Numbered from the stretch's first letter, positions 1 to 9,428 are shown. The stretch is DNA of 64,000 nt from Paenibacillus sp. FJAT-26967 (GCF_001541095.1 NZ_LMXH01000001.1:1438048-1502047); one strand, 5' to 3'. Notes: generated from the letters alone by a model not told the origin. Numbers and translations are program-made.

Positions 1-1070
1 CTCTGGCCATTGGTGAACAATGCCTTTCCGATCAGCCCCGTTCTGAATTTTTATATATAGGTACAAGTTCCGGCTTGGAGCGTGATATCGTTGCGCGCTC
101 CGGGCTGAACATGCCTTTTGAAGCCGTTGAAATTACAGGATTTCGCCGTAAACTCGCTTCTCTGGATAATGTGAAGACAGTTGTGCGCTTTTTGCGTGGT
201 GTTCAGCGTGCCAAAGGTATCTTGAAACAATACCGTCCAGACGCGGTTGTGGGCACGGGAGGCTACGTTTGCGGCCCTGTGCTGTTCGCTGCGGCCCGGC
301 TCGGCATTCCGACACTCATTCATGAGCAGAATGCTCTTCCGGGCCTTACGAACCGCTTTCTGAGCCGCTACGTGGATACAGTAGCAGTAAGCTTCCGGGG
401 GACTGAGGGGAAATTCCCCCATGCGGGGCGAGTTGTGTACACCGGTAATCCCCGAGCCACATCTATGGTCAAGGCGGACAAAACCAAAGGTCTGGCATCT
501 CTGGGTCTGCCTCAGGATGCCCAGCTAGTCATTGTCGTCGGCGGCAGCCGGGGCGCCAAAGCCATTAACGAAGCGATGATCGAACTCGCTCCGCTGGTCA
601 AGGGACTCCCCGGCACTCATTTCGTATTCGGGACAGGCCAGTCTTATTACGATTCGACCTCTGCCCGTATCGTGGAAGCTGCCGGAGCCCTGCCGGATAA
701 TCTTCAGGTGCTCCCGTATATCCATAATATGCCGGAAGTTCTGGCAGCTTCCAAACTGATCGTGAACCGTGCAGGCGCATCCCTGATGGCCGAGATTACC
801 GCCTTGGGCATTCCTTCGATCCTTATTCCGTCACCGAATGTGACAGACAATCATCAGGAGCATAATGCCCGCTCCCTTGCGGACGAAGGCGGTTCTGTCA
901 TGCTGCTGGAGAAGGATTTGAGCGGCTCCGCGCTTTTCGATCAAATCAATAAAATCATGACCGATCCGCTGCGCTGGGAACACATGGCGAAGCAATCTGC
1001 CCGCATGGGTCAGCGCGATTCGGCTTCTCTGGTTGTTCAGGAGCTGAACAGGATCGTCCGTAAATCTTAA
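1..1070 (+). CDS. murG: MurG, UDP-GlcNAc:lipid I N-acetylglucosaminyltransferase (5' end cut by window)
   Basis: Transfers GlcNAc from UDP-GlcNAc to lipid I on the inner face of the membrane, giving lipid II. The reading frame is open from the first bases of the window (phase from position 3), so the N-terminal part, including the first glycine-rich loop, lies outside. Visible motifs are ITGFRRKL, GTGGYVCGP, HEQNALPG, the second-domain loop GGSRGAKAINEAM and the nucleotide-sugar segment NRAGASLMAEITALG with the following IPSP. It ends 221 bp before murB, in the mur/fts order typical of Paenibacillus. An in-frame TTG at 75 is not the real start because the conserved sequence continues upstream of it. 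Identity is secure. Confidence 0.96.
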   Translation, partial: LAIGEQCLSDQPRSEFLYIGTSSGLERDIVARSGLNMPFEAVEITGFRRKLASLDNVKTVVRFLRGVQRAKGILKQYRPDAVVGTGGYVCGPVLFAAARLGIPTLIHEQNALPGLTNRFLSRYVDTVAVSFRGTEGKFPHAGRVVYTGNPRATSMVKADKTKGLASLGLPQDAQLVIVVGGSRGAKAINEAMIELAPLVKGLPGTHFVFGTGQSYYDSTSARIVEAAGALPDNLQVLPYIHNMPEVLAASKLIVNRAGASLMAEITALGIPSILIPSPNVTDNHQEHNARSLADEGGSVMLLEKDLSGSALFDQINKIMTDPLRWEHMAKQSARMGQRDSASLVVQELNRIVRKS

Positions 1071-1080
1071 AGGACCTGCC

Positions 1081-1113
1081 GTCTATGCGGTTTTGGCAAA
1101 CCGTATAGGCGAT
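1081..1113 (+). other. Stem-loop between murG and murB
   Basis: A 14-bp arm with two G-U wobbles faces its partner across a TGGC loop (arms about 1082-1095 and 1100-1113). No T-run follows, so it is not a standard intrinsic terminator. It may be an mRNA processing or stability element. The rest of 1114-1291 shows nothing recognisable. Confidence 0.4.
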
Positions 1114-1291
1114 TGTCACACTCTATCGACTTCTACATAAACTACACTATAACCGTGGCAGAAACCTAAGGCGAAGCCGTACCGGACCCGTTACGCTGTT
1201 ATTCATGTCGGATCCGGACCCGGCGCATCTGTATATTCAGAAGCCCGGCAAAGCTTCATCTCCCTTAAAGTTCTGTGAAGGAGGTTTTCCC

Positions 1292-2197
1292 ATGCACCAG
1301 TTAATATCAGACTTGCAAGCGGCCCAGGTGGGTGAAATCCTGACGAACGAAAAGCTGGCTCCGTATACGACCTGGAAAATCGGCGGTCCTGCCGATCTGC
1401 TCATCATCCCGGAAGATAAACAGAAGCTGGCGGCGACCGTCAGGCTCCTGAGGCAGCATGAGACGCCATGGACCATAATAGGGCGGGGATCGAACCTGCT
1501 TATTGGAGACAAAGGAATCCGTGGAGCCGTCATTAAATTAAGCCGGGATTTTGAGAACCTGCGTTTTGAAGGAGAAACGGCGTATGTAGGAGGAGCTTAT
1601 TCGTTTATCAAATTAACCGTAATGGCCGGCAAGGAAGGATTGACCGGGCTTGAATTCGCCGGAGGCATTCCGGGGTCAGTGGGAGGCGCCGTTTACATGA
1701 ACGCGGGAGCTCATGGGTCTGATGTGTCACGCATTCTTAAACAGGCTGAAGTGCTGCTGGACACAGGGGAATTGATAACCATGCGCAATAGCGACTTGCA
1801 GTATGCATACCGGCATTCGGTCCTGCATACGCTGCCCGGCATTGTGACCGAAGCGGTATTCGAACTGAAGTACGGCGACCGCAAGCAAATTGCGAGCGCG
1901 CTTGCTGCACACAAAGCCCGCCGTTTGAGAACGCAGCCCCTTCAGCTTGCTTGCGCCGGAAGTGTATTCCGTAATCCGGAAGGCAACCATGCCGCCAAGC
2001 TGATAGAAGAGGCCGGCCTCAAGGGAACGATGATAGGCGAAGCCGTCATTTCTCCGCTGCATGCGAATTTCATTGTGAACACCGGCGAAGCGTCGGCCGA
2101 GGATGTTCTTGCCCTCATTGCACTGGCTCAGCGCACCGTGCTGGAGAAATTCGGCGTGGAGCTGCAACCCGAAGTACTGGTGGTGGGTGAGAGGTAA
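1292..2197 (+). CDS. murB: MurB, UDP-N-acetylenolpyruvoylglucosamine reductase
   Basis: NADPH- and FAD-dependent reductase that turns UDP-GlcNAc-enolpyruvate into UDP-MurNAc in the cytoplasm, the second step of peptidoglycan precursor synthesis. ATG 1292 is chosen because GAAGGAGG stands 7 bases upstream at 1277-1284 and gives 301 residues, the usual length; the frame is open upstream to 1205 but that part is not MurB-like. Seen: TWKIGGPADLL near the N-terminus, FAD-loop GRGSNLLIGDKG, GLEFAGGIPGSVGGAVYMNAG, the catalytic-serine segment AGSVFRNPEGNHAAKLIEEA and the C-terminal glutamate in QPEVLVVGE. Only 15 bp separate it from murA, so both steps to UDP-MurNAc are encoded together. Confidence 0.95.
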   Translation: MHQLISDLQAAQVGEILTNEKLAPYTTWKIGGPADLLIIPEDKQKLAATVRLLRQHETPWTIIGRGSNLLIGDKGIRGAVIKLSRDFENLRFEGETAYVGGAYSFIKLTVMAGKEGLTGLEFAGGIPGSVGGAVYMNAGAHGSDVSRILKQAEVLLDTGELITMRNSDLQYAYRHSVLHTLPGIVTEAVFELKYGDRKQIASALAAHKARRLRTQPLQLACAGSVFRNPEGNHAAKLIEEAGLKGTMIGEAVISPLHANFIVNTGEASAEDVLALIALAQRTVLEKFGVELQPEVLVVGER

Positions 2198-2212
2198 TTC
2201 GGAGGTGAGACA

Positions 2213-3499
2213 TTGGAGAAGTTGGTAATCGAAGGTGGAAAACCCCTCTTGGGAGCCGTTCGGATCCAGGGCGCTAAAAATGCGGCGCTGCCTATTCTGG
2301 CGGCAAGCATCATGGCAGCCGGAACCCATACGCTGCGCAATGTCCCGAAACTGCTCGACATTGAAGTAATGCTGGGTATTCTGCGCTCTCTCGGGTGCAG
2401 CGCCGAACACGACGGCGATACAGTTGTGCTGGATACAACGCGTTTGAACAGCTCCCATGTTCCGGAAGAGCTGATGAAGCAGATGCGTTCGTCGATTTTC
2501 CTGATGGGCCCTCTGCTCACAAGATTCGGCAGTGTTCAGGTGTATCAACCCGGAGGCTGTGCAATCGGGGAACGTAAAATCGATCTGCATCTGAAAGGCC
2601 TGGAAGCTCTGGGTGTGGTAATTGAGGAGAAGGGGAATACCATCATTTGCACAGCAGATCGTTTAAGAGGGGCGGACATTACACTTGATTTTCCGAGTGT
2701 CGGCGCTACCGAGAATGTGATGATGGCCGCCGTGGTAGCCGACGGTATTACAACCATCTCCAACGCAGCCAGAGAACCGGAAATCCAGGACTTGCAGAAC
2801 TTTCTGAATGAGATGGGAGCCGATATTATCGGCGCCGGAACAGACACGATTACGATCAGGGGCGTTCAGACCCTTTCCGCCTGCAGTTACAGAATTATTC
2901 CGGACCGCATTGTAGCCGGTACTTTTATGGTAGCCGCAGCAGCCACACGGGGAAGTGTGACGCTGGAAGGCGTATGCCCGGCCCATCTGAACTCCGCTAT
3001 TCATGTGCTTCGCCGCGCAGGTGTTCAAATTACAGTTCACGATGATATAATAAATGTGCATGCTCCGATAAGGCCTAAGGCCGTGGAGCGTATCGTAACC
3101 GCGCCGCACCCGTCTTTCCCGACGGATCTGCAATCGCAGGTTATGGTACTTCTTTCCTTAGCCGACGGTGTCAGTATAATGAAGGAAACCATTTTCGAAA
3201 GCAGGTTCAAGCATGTAGATGAGTTGACCCGGATGGGGGCGGACATCCATGTTGATTTTAACGCTGCTTTCATAAAAGGAGTTCCAAGATTATACGGGGC
3301 AACCGTTGAAGCGACAGATCTTCGAGCGGGCGCTGCCCTTGTTATTGCGGGGCTGGCTGCTCACGGGACTACGGTCGTGGAACAGATTCATCATGTAGAC
3401 CGGGGATATGACCGTATTGAGGAAATGCTGACATGTCTTGGTGCGCGTATTCGCCGTCAGGCGCCAATTCTGGATGAAACGCCAATTACCAGTGAATAA
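2213..3499 (+). CDS. murA: MurA, UDP-N-acetylglucosamine 1-carboxyvinyltransferase
   Basis: Transfers enolpyruvate from PEP to UDP-GlcNAc, the first committed step of peptidoglycan synthesis and the target of fosfomycin. It starts at TTG 2213 behind GGAGGTGAG. It has 428 residues, the family length. The conserved lysine/asparagine segment is GAKNAALPILAAS (residues about 20-32), and the PEP-binding cysteine loop is PGGCAIGERKIDLHLKGLEALG, so it should be a fosfomycin-sensitive Cys-type enzyme. Later motifs are FPSVGATENVMMAA, PDRIVAGTF, HPSFPTDLQSQ and RAGAALVIAGLAA. Firmicutes often carry two MurA paralogues; which one this is cannot be settled here. Confidence 0.95.
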   Translation: MEKLVIEGGKPLLGAVRIQGAKNAALPILAASIMAAGTHTLRNVPKLLDIEVMLGILRSLGCSAEHDGDTVVLDTTRLNSSHVPEELMKQMRSSIFLMGPLLTRFGSVQVYQPGGCAIGERKIDLHLKGLEALGVVIEEKGNTIICTADRLRGADITLDFPSVGATENVMMAAVVADGITTISNAAREPEIQDLQNFLNEMGADIIGAGTDTITIRGVQTLSACSYRIIPDRIVAGTFMVAAAATRGSVTLEGVCPAHLNSAIHVLRRAGVQITVHDDIINVHAPIRPKAVERIVTAPHPSFPTDLQSQVMVLLSLADGVSIMKETIFESRFKHVDELTRMGADIHVDFNAAFIKGVPRLYGATVEATDLRAGAALVIAGLAAHGTTVVEQIHHVDRGYDRIEEMLTCLGARIRRQAPILDETPITSE

Positions 3500-3594
3500 T
3501 GCAGTGCCTCTAGTCCCTTCCTGCTTACAGGAGGGGATACGAGGTTTTCAGACTTTCACACATGCATAGGAAATGAGCAGGGGGGTGGTGTGGC

Positions 3595-4500
3595 TTGCCA
3601 GAAGATAATAGAGTCCCGGTTCTGCCGAACCCTAAACCAAGAAGAACACGGACGAACCGCAAACTGCTCATGTTGCTGTTCCTGTTCTTCATCACTATAC
3701 TAGCCGTGCTGTTCTTTCGTTCATCACTCAGCCGGATCAGTGAGATTCGCATAGAAGGGAACGAAATGCTGACTTCGGCGGAGATAGGACAAGCTGCTGC
3801 TGTTCAGGCGGGCGATCATTTCTTTGCAGTCAATACGGAGAGTGTGCGCCAGAAGGTAGCTGCTCTGCATATGGTCCAGACCGCTGAGGTGACCAAGCAT
3901 TTTCCGGGCGAGCTGCGGGTCGTTGTCCATGAGTACCCTCGTGTCGCTTTTCAAATTGGGGCGGACGGGTCGAGGCAGGCGGTCCTTGCCGATGGTTCTG
4001 CGGTTGCAGTTCCCGATGAAGATATTCCTGTTGACAAACCTATTCTGACGGGCTGGTCGGATAAAGACCCGAATAGGAAGGCGCTCTGCCTGGCTCTGTC
4101 TGCTATTCCTGCTGGTTATCTGTCGGACATCTCAGAGATTCGTCCGGACCCTTCCGAAGCCTATGGGGATAAAATCAAGATATATACCCGTTCCAAGTTT
4201 GAAGTGATTACAACGGTCGGCTATCTGCCGGATAAAATCAAGAATTTGTCCGCTTATATCACCAGCATGCAGGAAAGCAAAGTAACGTCAGGTGTGCTGG
4301 TACTACTGGAAACAGACGATCACTTACCGGGCAGCGGTACAGGAACAGGCGACAAGGATGCAAAAGTCAAAGCTCCCAAATCTTCGAATTCTGCTGACAA
4401 GCAGACAGAAGCTGCTCCTGGTAAAGCAAGTACAGGAACAAGTACAGGAACAAGTACAGGTAAAAGCTCCCCTCCGCCGGATCAGCGTAAGACAGAGTGA
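3595..4500 (+). CDS. divIB: DivIB/FtsQ-type cell division protein
   Basis: Bitopic divisome protein that connects DivIC/FtsL with septal wall synthesis. TTG 3595 follows a G-rich ribosome site. Layout of the 301 residues: a basic cytoplasmic tail rich in Arg/Lys/Pro (1-22), one membrane helix (about 23-42, LMLLFLFFITILAVLFF), a POTRA domain (about 45-115, starting ISEIRIEGNEMLTSAEIG), a beta domain with VVVHEYPRVAF, and a low-complexity C-terminal tail from about 240. The tail ends in tandem Gly-Thr-Ser-Thr units produced by a repeated ACAGGAACAAGT-type 12-mer, which could change copy number. Position between murA and ftsA agrees with the assignment. Confidence 0.9.
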   Translation: MPEDNRVPVLPNPKPRRTRTNRKLLMLLFLFFITILAVLFFRSSLSRISEIRIEGNEMLTSAEIGQAAAVQAGDHFFAVNTESVRQKVAALHMVQTAEVTKHFPGELRVVVHEYPRVAFQIGADGSRQAVLADGSAVAVPDEDIPVDKPILTGWSDKDPNRKALCLALSAIPAGYLSDISEIRPDPSEAYGDKIKIYTRSKFEVITTVGYLPDKIKNLSAYITSMQESKVTSGVLVLLETDDHLPGSGTGTGDKDAKVKAPKSSNSADKQTEAAPGKASTGTSTGTSTGKSSPPPDQRKTE

Positions 4501-4863
4501 TTCGGAAGGTTGTAATTCGGTTAACTGAACCTGTTATGGGCTCCGCAAAATGTCTCTAACAGACTAGAGATATTCTGCCGATAATGAAGGTGGAAGTTAG
4601 CGCAAAAGGCATCTGAACAGGGCTGTTTTCTAACCGTATCCTCAGGTAATTCTCAGGAAAATATTACTATCCAGCCTATTAAATTAGTGTTAGAATTGAT
4701 TTTATGGTATTCTATTTTTACGGTTCGTAAGTAGAAATTATAGACTATGAGGCTTCTTAAAAAAAATGTTGTAAAAAGAGGGAAACAAGCCGTCACGTTG
4801 AATAAATGTAAAAAGCAATGACGGGCAATGCCCTGATATCATTTCACAGGAGGTGCCAAGGGC
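4501..4863 (+). promoter_or_regulatory. divIB-ftsA intergenic region with candidate sigma-H promoter
   Basis: No gene in these 363 bp. AGGGAAA at 4779-4785 and GAAT at 4800-4803, 14 bases apart, fit the sigma-H pattern (AGGAWWT, then GAAT). In Bacillus subtilis ftsAZ has a sigma-H promoter used at the onset of sporulation, which makes the reading reasonable. A short palindrome GGGCAATGCCC lies at about 4824-4834. The strong AGGAGGTG ribosome site for ftsA is at 4849-4856. The promoter call is by eye. Confidence 0.4.
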
Positions 4864-6117
4864 TTGAGCAACAATGACATCATTGTTAGTTTAGACATCG
4901 GTACATCCAAGGTTCGTGCTATTATTGGGGAAGTCGTAAACGGAACCATTAATATAATAGGAGTAGGATCCGCCGATTCGGAAGGCGTTCGCAAGGGTGC
5001 CATCGTTGATATCGACCAGACTGTACAATCGATCCGCTCTGCGATCGATCATGCTGAAAGAATGGTTGGCATACAAATTACCGATGTTTACGTCGGGATT
5101 ACGGGGAACCATATCGCGCTTCAGGACAGTCACGGCGTCGTAGCCGTCTCCAATGAAGATCGCGAAATCGGCGAAGAAGACATCGAACGGGTTATACAAG
5201 CAGCGAAAGTAATAGCGCTGCCTCCTGAGCGCGAAATTATCGGAATTGTACCTAATCAATATCTGGTAGACGGACAAGAAGGCATACATGAGCCCAGGGG
5301 TATGATCGGAGTAAGACTGGAAGTTCAATCCACCATCATCACTGGCGCTAAGATGGGCATACATAATCTGCTCCGTGTTGTAGAAAAATCAGGCTTGAAA
5401 GTAGCGGGGTTGATTCTGATGTCACTGGCATCCGGTCAGCTGGCGTTATCGAAGGATGAGAAATCGATCGGAACTGTGCTCGTGGATATCGGAGCAGGCT
5501 CGACCACGATCGCAGTGTTCGATCAGGGCAATCTTGTAGCGACGTCTACACTGCCTATCGGCGGTGACTTCATAACCAACGATATTTCAATCGGACTTCG
5601 CACGCAAATGGATATTGCGGAGAAGATCAAATTGAAATATGGATGTGCAACGATACAGGATTCCGTTGCGGACCAGGTGTTTAAGGTAAACCGGATCGGT
5701 AGTCAGGTGGACAAAGAATTCTCGCAGATTGACTTGGCCAATATTATAGAGCCTCGCGTCCAAGAGATCTTCCACCTTATCCGCACGGAGACACATCGCC
5801 TTGGATATGGAGATCCGGCTGGCGGTTACGTCCTTACAGGAGGTACCGTATCTTTACCCGGGACGCTCATTATCGCCCAGGAAGAATTAGCTGCAACTGT
5901 TCGTATCGCAGTGCCTGATTATATCGGGGTACGCGATCCTGCGTATACAAGCGGAGTTGGAATCATCCAATTTGTATGTAAGTTTATGCGAAACCGCCCG
6001 GTCAGTGCAACGCCGAAGAAGCAGGCAGCTAAACCAGCTGCTGTCAAAACACCCCAGACTGAATCAAGCCCTGGCTGGTTTGACAAAGTCAAAAATTTTC
6101 TCAAAGAATTTATTTAA
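4864..6117 (+). CDS. ftsA: FtsA, actin-like FtsZ membrane anchor
   Basis: Actin-fold ATPase that tethers FtsZ filaments to the membrane and recruits later divisome proteins. TTG 4864 has AGGAGGTG 7 bases upstream. Phosphate-binding motif 1 is VSLDIGTSKVRAIIG at residues 8-22; the second is VLVDIGAGSTTIAVF; the adenosine motif is YVLTGGTVSLPG. The last residues, WFDKVKNFLKEFI, form the amphipathic membrane-targeting helix. A Lys/Ala/Pro linker precedes it. 417 residues, slightly shorter than B. subtilis FtsA (440). It is followed after 225 bp by ftsZ. Confidence 0.96.
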   Translation: MSNNDIIVSLDIGTSKVRAIIGEVVNGTINIIGVGSADSEGVRKGAIVDIDQTVQSIRSAIDHAERMVGIQITDVYVGITGNHIALQDSHGVVAVSNEDREIGEEDIERVIQAAKVIALPPEREIIGIVPNQYLVDGQEGIHEPRGMIGVRLEVQSTIITGAKMGIHNLLRVVEKSGLKVAGLILMSLASGQLALSKDEKSIGTVLVDIGAGSTTIAVFDQGNLVATSTLPIGGDFITNDISIGLRTQMDIAEKIKLKYGCATIQDSVADQVFKVNRIGSQVDKEFSQIDLANIIEPRVQEIFHLIRTETHRLGYGDPAGGYVLTGGTVSLPGTLIIAQEELAATVRIAVPDYIGVRDPAYTSGVGIIQFVCKFMRNRPVSATPKKQAAKPAAVKTPQTESSPGWFDKVKNFLKEFI

Positions 6118-6165
6118 CGGGACAAGATCAGCTGTTTCTTAGGCTTCTTTACCGGTTATGGATAC

Positions 6166-6212
6166 AAGTGTCCTGCCATAGACCGATGAGTGTTCAATGG
6201 CGGCGGGACAAG
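6166..6212 (+). other. Imperfect stem-loop between ftsA and ftsZ
   Basis: TGTCCTGCCAT at 6169-6179 can pair with ATGGCGGCGGGACA at 6197-6210, with an internal bulge. No T-run follows. It lies in the ftsZ leader and could affect mRNA stability or ftsA/ftsZ ratio; that is inference only. Confidence 0.3.
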
Positions 6213-6342
6213 CACACCATTATACATCCAACAGAATGACTCGAAGTGTGTGCAGCTCTTAAGAATGCCGTGCCTAATAGGCGCGTTACCCATTTTGAGC
6301 AGTAAGCTCACGGAAAGTTAAGTTAGGGGGACATTGACTGCT

Positions 6343-7485
6343 ATGTTTGAATTTGATCTGGATATAGAACAACTGGCCCAGATAAAAGTCATCGGTGTAG
6401 GCGGCGGCGGTAGTAATGCAGTTAACCGGATGATTGAAAATGGAGTGCAGGGTGTCGAATTCATTACGGTGAATACGGATGCCCAAGCCCTTCATCTGGC
6501 CAAATCGGAGCATAAGCTCCAAATCGGGGATAAATTGACTCGTGGATTAGGAGCGGGCGCTAATCCTGAGGTAGGTAAGAAAGCGGCAGAAGAATCACGT
6601 GATATTATCATGAACACCCTTAAGGGCGCTGATATGGTGTTTGTGACCGCAGGGATGGGCGGCGGCACAGGTACTGGTGCAGCTCCTGTAATTGCTGAGA
6701 TTGCCAAAGAGTGCGGCGCGCTTACGGTTGGTGTTGTAACTCGCCCGTTTACTTTTGAAGGACGCAAGCGTGCTTCACACGCAGAGCAGGGGATTGCCGC
6801 TCTGAGAGAAAAAGTAGATACTCTTATTGTCATTCCGAATGACCGGCTTCTTGAGATTGTCGATAAGAAAACACCGATGCTGGAAGCATTCCGCCAAGCG
6901 GATAACGTGCTTCGTCAAGGTGTGCAAGGCATCTCGGACCTGATTGCGGTACCGGGACTCATTAACCTTGACTTCGCTGACGTGAAGACGATTATGACGG
7001 AACGCGGTTCTGCTCTTATGGGAATCGGTGTAGCTACGGGCGAGAATCGTGCCGCTGAAGCTGCTAAGAAAGCGATTATGAGTCCGTTGCTTGAAACTTC
7101 GATTGAAGGCGCACGGGGCGTACTGATGAATATTACAGGCGGTAACAATCTTAGTCTGTATGAAGTGAATGAAGCTGCAGATATTGTCGCTTCTGCTTCT
7201 GATATTGAGGTAAACATGATCTTCGGTGCGGTAATTAACGAGAACCTCAAAGAAGAAATTATGGTTACGGTGATCGCGACCGGCTTTGAGCATAATCCGC
7301 AGCCGCCGCAGCCACAGAATCGCCGTCCGGGCACACAGCATATGACACAGCCCGAGACTCAGCAAACCCAGCAGCAGACCGAGCAGCAGCGAGTTAACAA
7401 CTTGCGGCCGTTTGGCGGACAGCCGGGGGATCTTGAAGTACCTACGTTCCTTCGGAACCGTGGACGCAATAACCTCGACAAATAA
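6343..7485 (+). CDS. ftsZ: FtsZ, tubulin-like division GTPase
   Basis: Polymerises into the Z-ring at mid-cell. ATG 6343 is preferred over the in-frame TTG 6334: the AGGGGG site (6325-6330) lies only 3 bases before TTG, and [23 protein letters not shown] aligns with the usual FtsZ N-terminus. 380 residues. Motifs: [14 protein letters not shown], the tubulin signature [17 protein letters not shown], the T7-loop region [11 protein letters not shown] with its catalytic aspartate, a Gln/Pro-rich disordered linker (about 310-355), and the C-terminal peptide [13 protein letters not shown] that binds FtsA, SepF and ZapA. A terminator follows, so the ftsAZ unit ends here. Confidence 0.97.
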   Translation: MFEFDLDIEQLAQIKVIGVGGGGSNAVNRMIENGVQGVEFITVNTDAQALHLAKSEHKLQIGDKLTRGLGAGANPEVGKKAAEESRDIIMNTLKGADMVFVTAGMGGGTGTGAAPVIAEIAKECGALTVGVVTRPFTFEGRKRASHAEQGIAALREKVDTLIVIPNDRLLEIVDKKTPMLEAFRQADNVLRQGVQGISDLIAVPGLINLDFADVKTIMTERGSALMGIGVATGENRAAEAAKKAIMSPLLETSIEGARGVLMNITGGNNLSLYEVNEAADIVASASDIEVNMIFGAVINENLKEEIMVTVIATGFEHNPQPPQPQNRRPGTQHMTQPETQQTQQQTEQQRVNNLRPFGGQPGDLEVPTFLRNRGRNNLDK

Positions 7486-7533
7486 TTCCTTTACGGACTT
7501 CTTTTATTCGGAGACATCATACATCTTCGGGCA

Positions 7534-7578
7534 AAAGCCGTTATAACCGAAATACTTCGGTTATGACGGCTTTTTTCT
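7534..7578 (+). terminator. Rho-independent terminator after ftsZ
   Basis: AAGCCGTTATAACCGAA and TTCGGTTATGACGGCTT form a long stem over a short ATAC loop, followed by a T-run. It separates ftsZ from spoIIGA. Confidence 0.9.
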
Positions 7579-7589
7579 TTTCCCCCAAC

Positions 7590-7657
7590 ATGCGACAAAA
7601 ATAGTTGGCCGTCTTCCGCACGTTTAGACAGACTTTGAAGTTACAGTTTAATATACT
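7590..7657 (+). promoter_or_regulatory. Putative Spo0A-activated spoIIG promoter
   Basis: A -10 candidate TATACT (7652-7657) is preceded by TTAGAC (7624-7629) with a 22-bp gap. The B. subtilis spoIIG promoter is known for the same abnormal 22-bp spacing, compensated by Spo0A. TTAGACA (7624-7630), read on the minus strand as TGTCTAA, resembles a 0A box (TGTCGAA) and overlaps the -35. A second candidate, TTTTGTCGCA on the minus strand, is at 7590-7599. Motif reading by eye, supported by context. Confidence 0.5.
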
Positions 7658-7685
7658 AGTTTCATCCGCTCGGGGGTGAGGAAAA

Positions 7686-8609
7686 TTGGTCGTTTACGCG
7701 GATCTGATTTTCCTGTTGAACGTCGTGATTGATGCGGCAATTTTATTCGTAACCGCTAGGACGCGCAGACTCTCCTTTAATCCATGGAGAATGGTTCTAT
7801 CTGCAGCGCTGGGTGCGTCTTACGTAGTCATGATGTTTGTACCGCCTTTGTCATTTTTGTTTACGTTTGTCATTAAGCTTTTCGTCTCCCTAGGTATGAT
7901 CTGGATCGCTTTCGGCTTTGGCAGTTTGCAGCAATTTCTACGTACTCTTGGCACTTTTTACTTGGTCAATTTTGCAGGAGCCGGCGGTATATTCGGTTTA
8001 AACTATGTGTTCCAAACTTCTGGAGATATCATGAATGGAATTTTATTCAGTCAGACCGGTACAGCGAGTTTTACTCTGAGAATCGAAACATGGACCGTGA
8101 TTCTGCTTGGCGGAGGCACCTTGGTGCTGTACCGGCTGATTTTTGCGGGCGTCAAACGAAAGGAGGAACTGACCACTCATTTAGCTGAAGTGACGGTTGT
8201 AATCGAAGGGGTAGTGTTTCAGTGTACAGGCTTAATTGATACGGGGAACCAGTTGTATGATCCGCTGACCCGTACGCCGGTTATGGTAATGGAAGCCTCA
8301 AGGTTATCGGCGCAGCTCCCGGATTCATGGCTGAAACGGATTCGCGCGGCTGAAGTAGAACAGATCATTACGGCAATGGGTACAGAAGGAGAGTTTGTGT
8401 GGCAGGACCGCTTGAGGCTGATACCGTATCGGGGAGTGAACCGCAGTACTCAATTTATGCTGGCGATTAAGCCGGATAAAGTAATCATCACTCAAAGCAG
8501 CGGCCAAGTAGAAGCAACGAAGGTACTGATTGGACTAGACGGCGGTCAATTGTCCGGGGACGGGGCATATCATGCCATTATTCATCCGAAGCTGGTGGAT
8601 GCCAGTTAA
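7686..8609 (+). CDS. spoIIGA: SpoIIGA, pro-sigma-E processing peptidase
   Basis: Septal-membrane aspartic protease that removes the pro-sequence of sigma-E in the mother cell after the forespore signal protein SpoIIR arrives. TTG 7686 lies behind GGGGGTGAGG. 307 residues: five membrane helices in the first about 155 residues, then a cytoplasmic protease domain with the retropepsin-like motif [13 protein letters not shown], the catalytic aspartate being residue 185. SpoIIGA works as a homodimer with one aspartate per chain. It sits 29 bp before sigE, its only known substrate. Confidence 0.93.
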   Translation: MVVYADLIFLLNVVIDAAILFVTARTRRLSFNPWRMVLSAALGASYVVMMFVPPLSFLFTFVIKLFVSLGMIWIAFGFGSLQQFLRTLGTFYLVNFAGAGGIFGLNYVFQTSGDIMNGILFSQTGTASFTLRIETWTVILLGGGTLVLYRLIFAGVKRKEELTTHLAEVTVVIEGVVFQCTGLIDTGNQLYDPLTRTPVMVMEASRLSAQLPDSWLKRIRAAEVEQIITAMGTEGEFVWQDRLRLIPYRGVNRSTQFMLAIKPDKVIITQSSGQVEATKVLIGLDGGQLSGDGAYHAIIHPKLVDAS

Positions 8610-8638
8610 AGAAAGGTTATGAGTGGGAGGAAGCTGTT

Positions 8639-9361
8639 ATGCGGGTCAAATGGAAATTACAGATGCTTATTTTTTACTACCGTTTTCTAATCTTATTAGG
8701 TCTAAAAGGGGAAGAAATTTATTACATAGGAGGAAGCGAAGCGCTGCCTCCGCCTTTGACAAGGGAAGAAGAAGAATATTTGCTGGGAAAACTGCCGTCC
8801 GGCGATGCCGCTATCCGCGCCATGCTGATCGAACGCAACCTCCGGCTGGTTGTCTATATAGCTCGCAAGTTTGAGAACACCGGAATCAATATTGAGGATC
8901 TTGTCTCCATTGGAGCCATCGGCCTCATAAAAGCGGTGAATACGTTCGATCCGGAAAAGAAAATCAAGCTGGCTACCTACGCATCACGCTGTATTGAAAA
9001 TGAAATTCTGATGTACCTGCGCCGCAACAGTAAAATCCGCTCCGAGGTTTCATTTGATGAGCCGCTCAATATTGATTGGGACGGCAACGAGCTTCTGCTC
9101 TCGGACGTTCTCGGTACGGAGAACGACACGATATACCGCAATATCGAAGAGCAGGTAGACCGCAAGCTGCTGCATAAAGCACTGGATAAGTTGACGGAGC
9201 GCGAACGTACGATCATGGAGCTTCGCTTTGGCCTTCAGGATGGCGAGGAGAAGACGCAGAAGGATGTCGCGGATCAGCTTGGTATATCCCAGTCCTATAT
9301 TTCCCGTCTGGAAAAGCGCATTATCAAACGTCTTCGTAAAGAGTTTAATAAAATGGTTTAA
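8639..9361 (+). CDS. sigE: RNA polymerase sigma-E, pro-form
   Basis: Early mother-cell sporulation sigma factor. ATG 8639 is preceded by GGGAGG. The 240-residue product begins with an amphipathic pro-sequence (about 1-28, ending near GEEIYYIGG) that ties it to the membrane until SpoIIGA cuts it. Region 2 shows [16 protein letters not shown] and [18 protein letters not shown]; region 4 ends with [20 protein letters not shown]. Length and both regions match the family. An imperfect stem-loop with a weak T-run follows at 9366-9396. Confidence 0.97.
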   Translation: MRVKWKLQMLIFYYRFLILLGLKGEEIYYIGGSEALPPPLTREEEEYLLGKLPSGDAAIRAMLIERNLRLVVYIARKFENTGINIEDLVSIGAIGLIKAVNTFDPEKKIKLATYASRCIENEILMYLRRNSKIRSEVSFDEPLNIDWDGNELLLSDVLGTENDTIYRNIEEQVDRKLLHKALDKLTERERTIMELRFGLQDGEEKTQKDVADQLGISQSYISRLEKRIIKRLRKEFNKMV

Positions 9362-9365
9362 CCCC

Positions 9366-9396
9366 AAGCCTATCACATATGTGGTAGGCTTCTTTA
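9366..9396 (+). terminator. Weak terminator-like stem-loop after sigE
   Basis: AAGCCTATCACA and TGTGGTAGGCTT pair over a two-base loop, followed by CTTTAT. The T-run is poor, so termination may be partial and the downstream lipoprotein gene may be read from the sigE transcript. Confidence 0.5.
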
Positions 9397-9428
9397 TAAG
9401 AAGGAATAAGAAAGCGGGAAAGAGAAGG

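Noticed and set aside
1727-2590. 287-codon minus-strand frame across murB/murA
   Set aside because: Antisense to two well-conserved genes, no ribosome site, composition typical of an antisense shadow.
9228-9428. N-terminal extension of the substrate-binding lipoprotein
   Set aside because: Overlaps sigE and destroys the lipoprotein signal; ATG 9429 has its own ribosome site.
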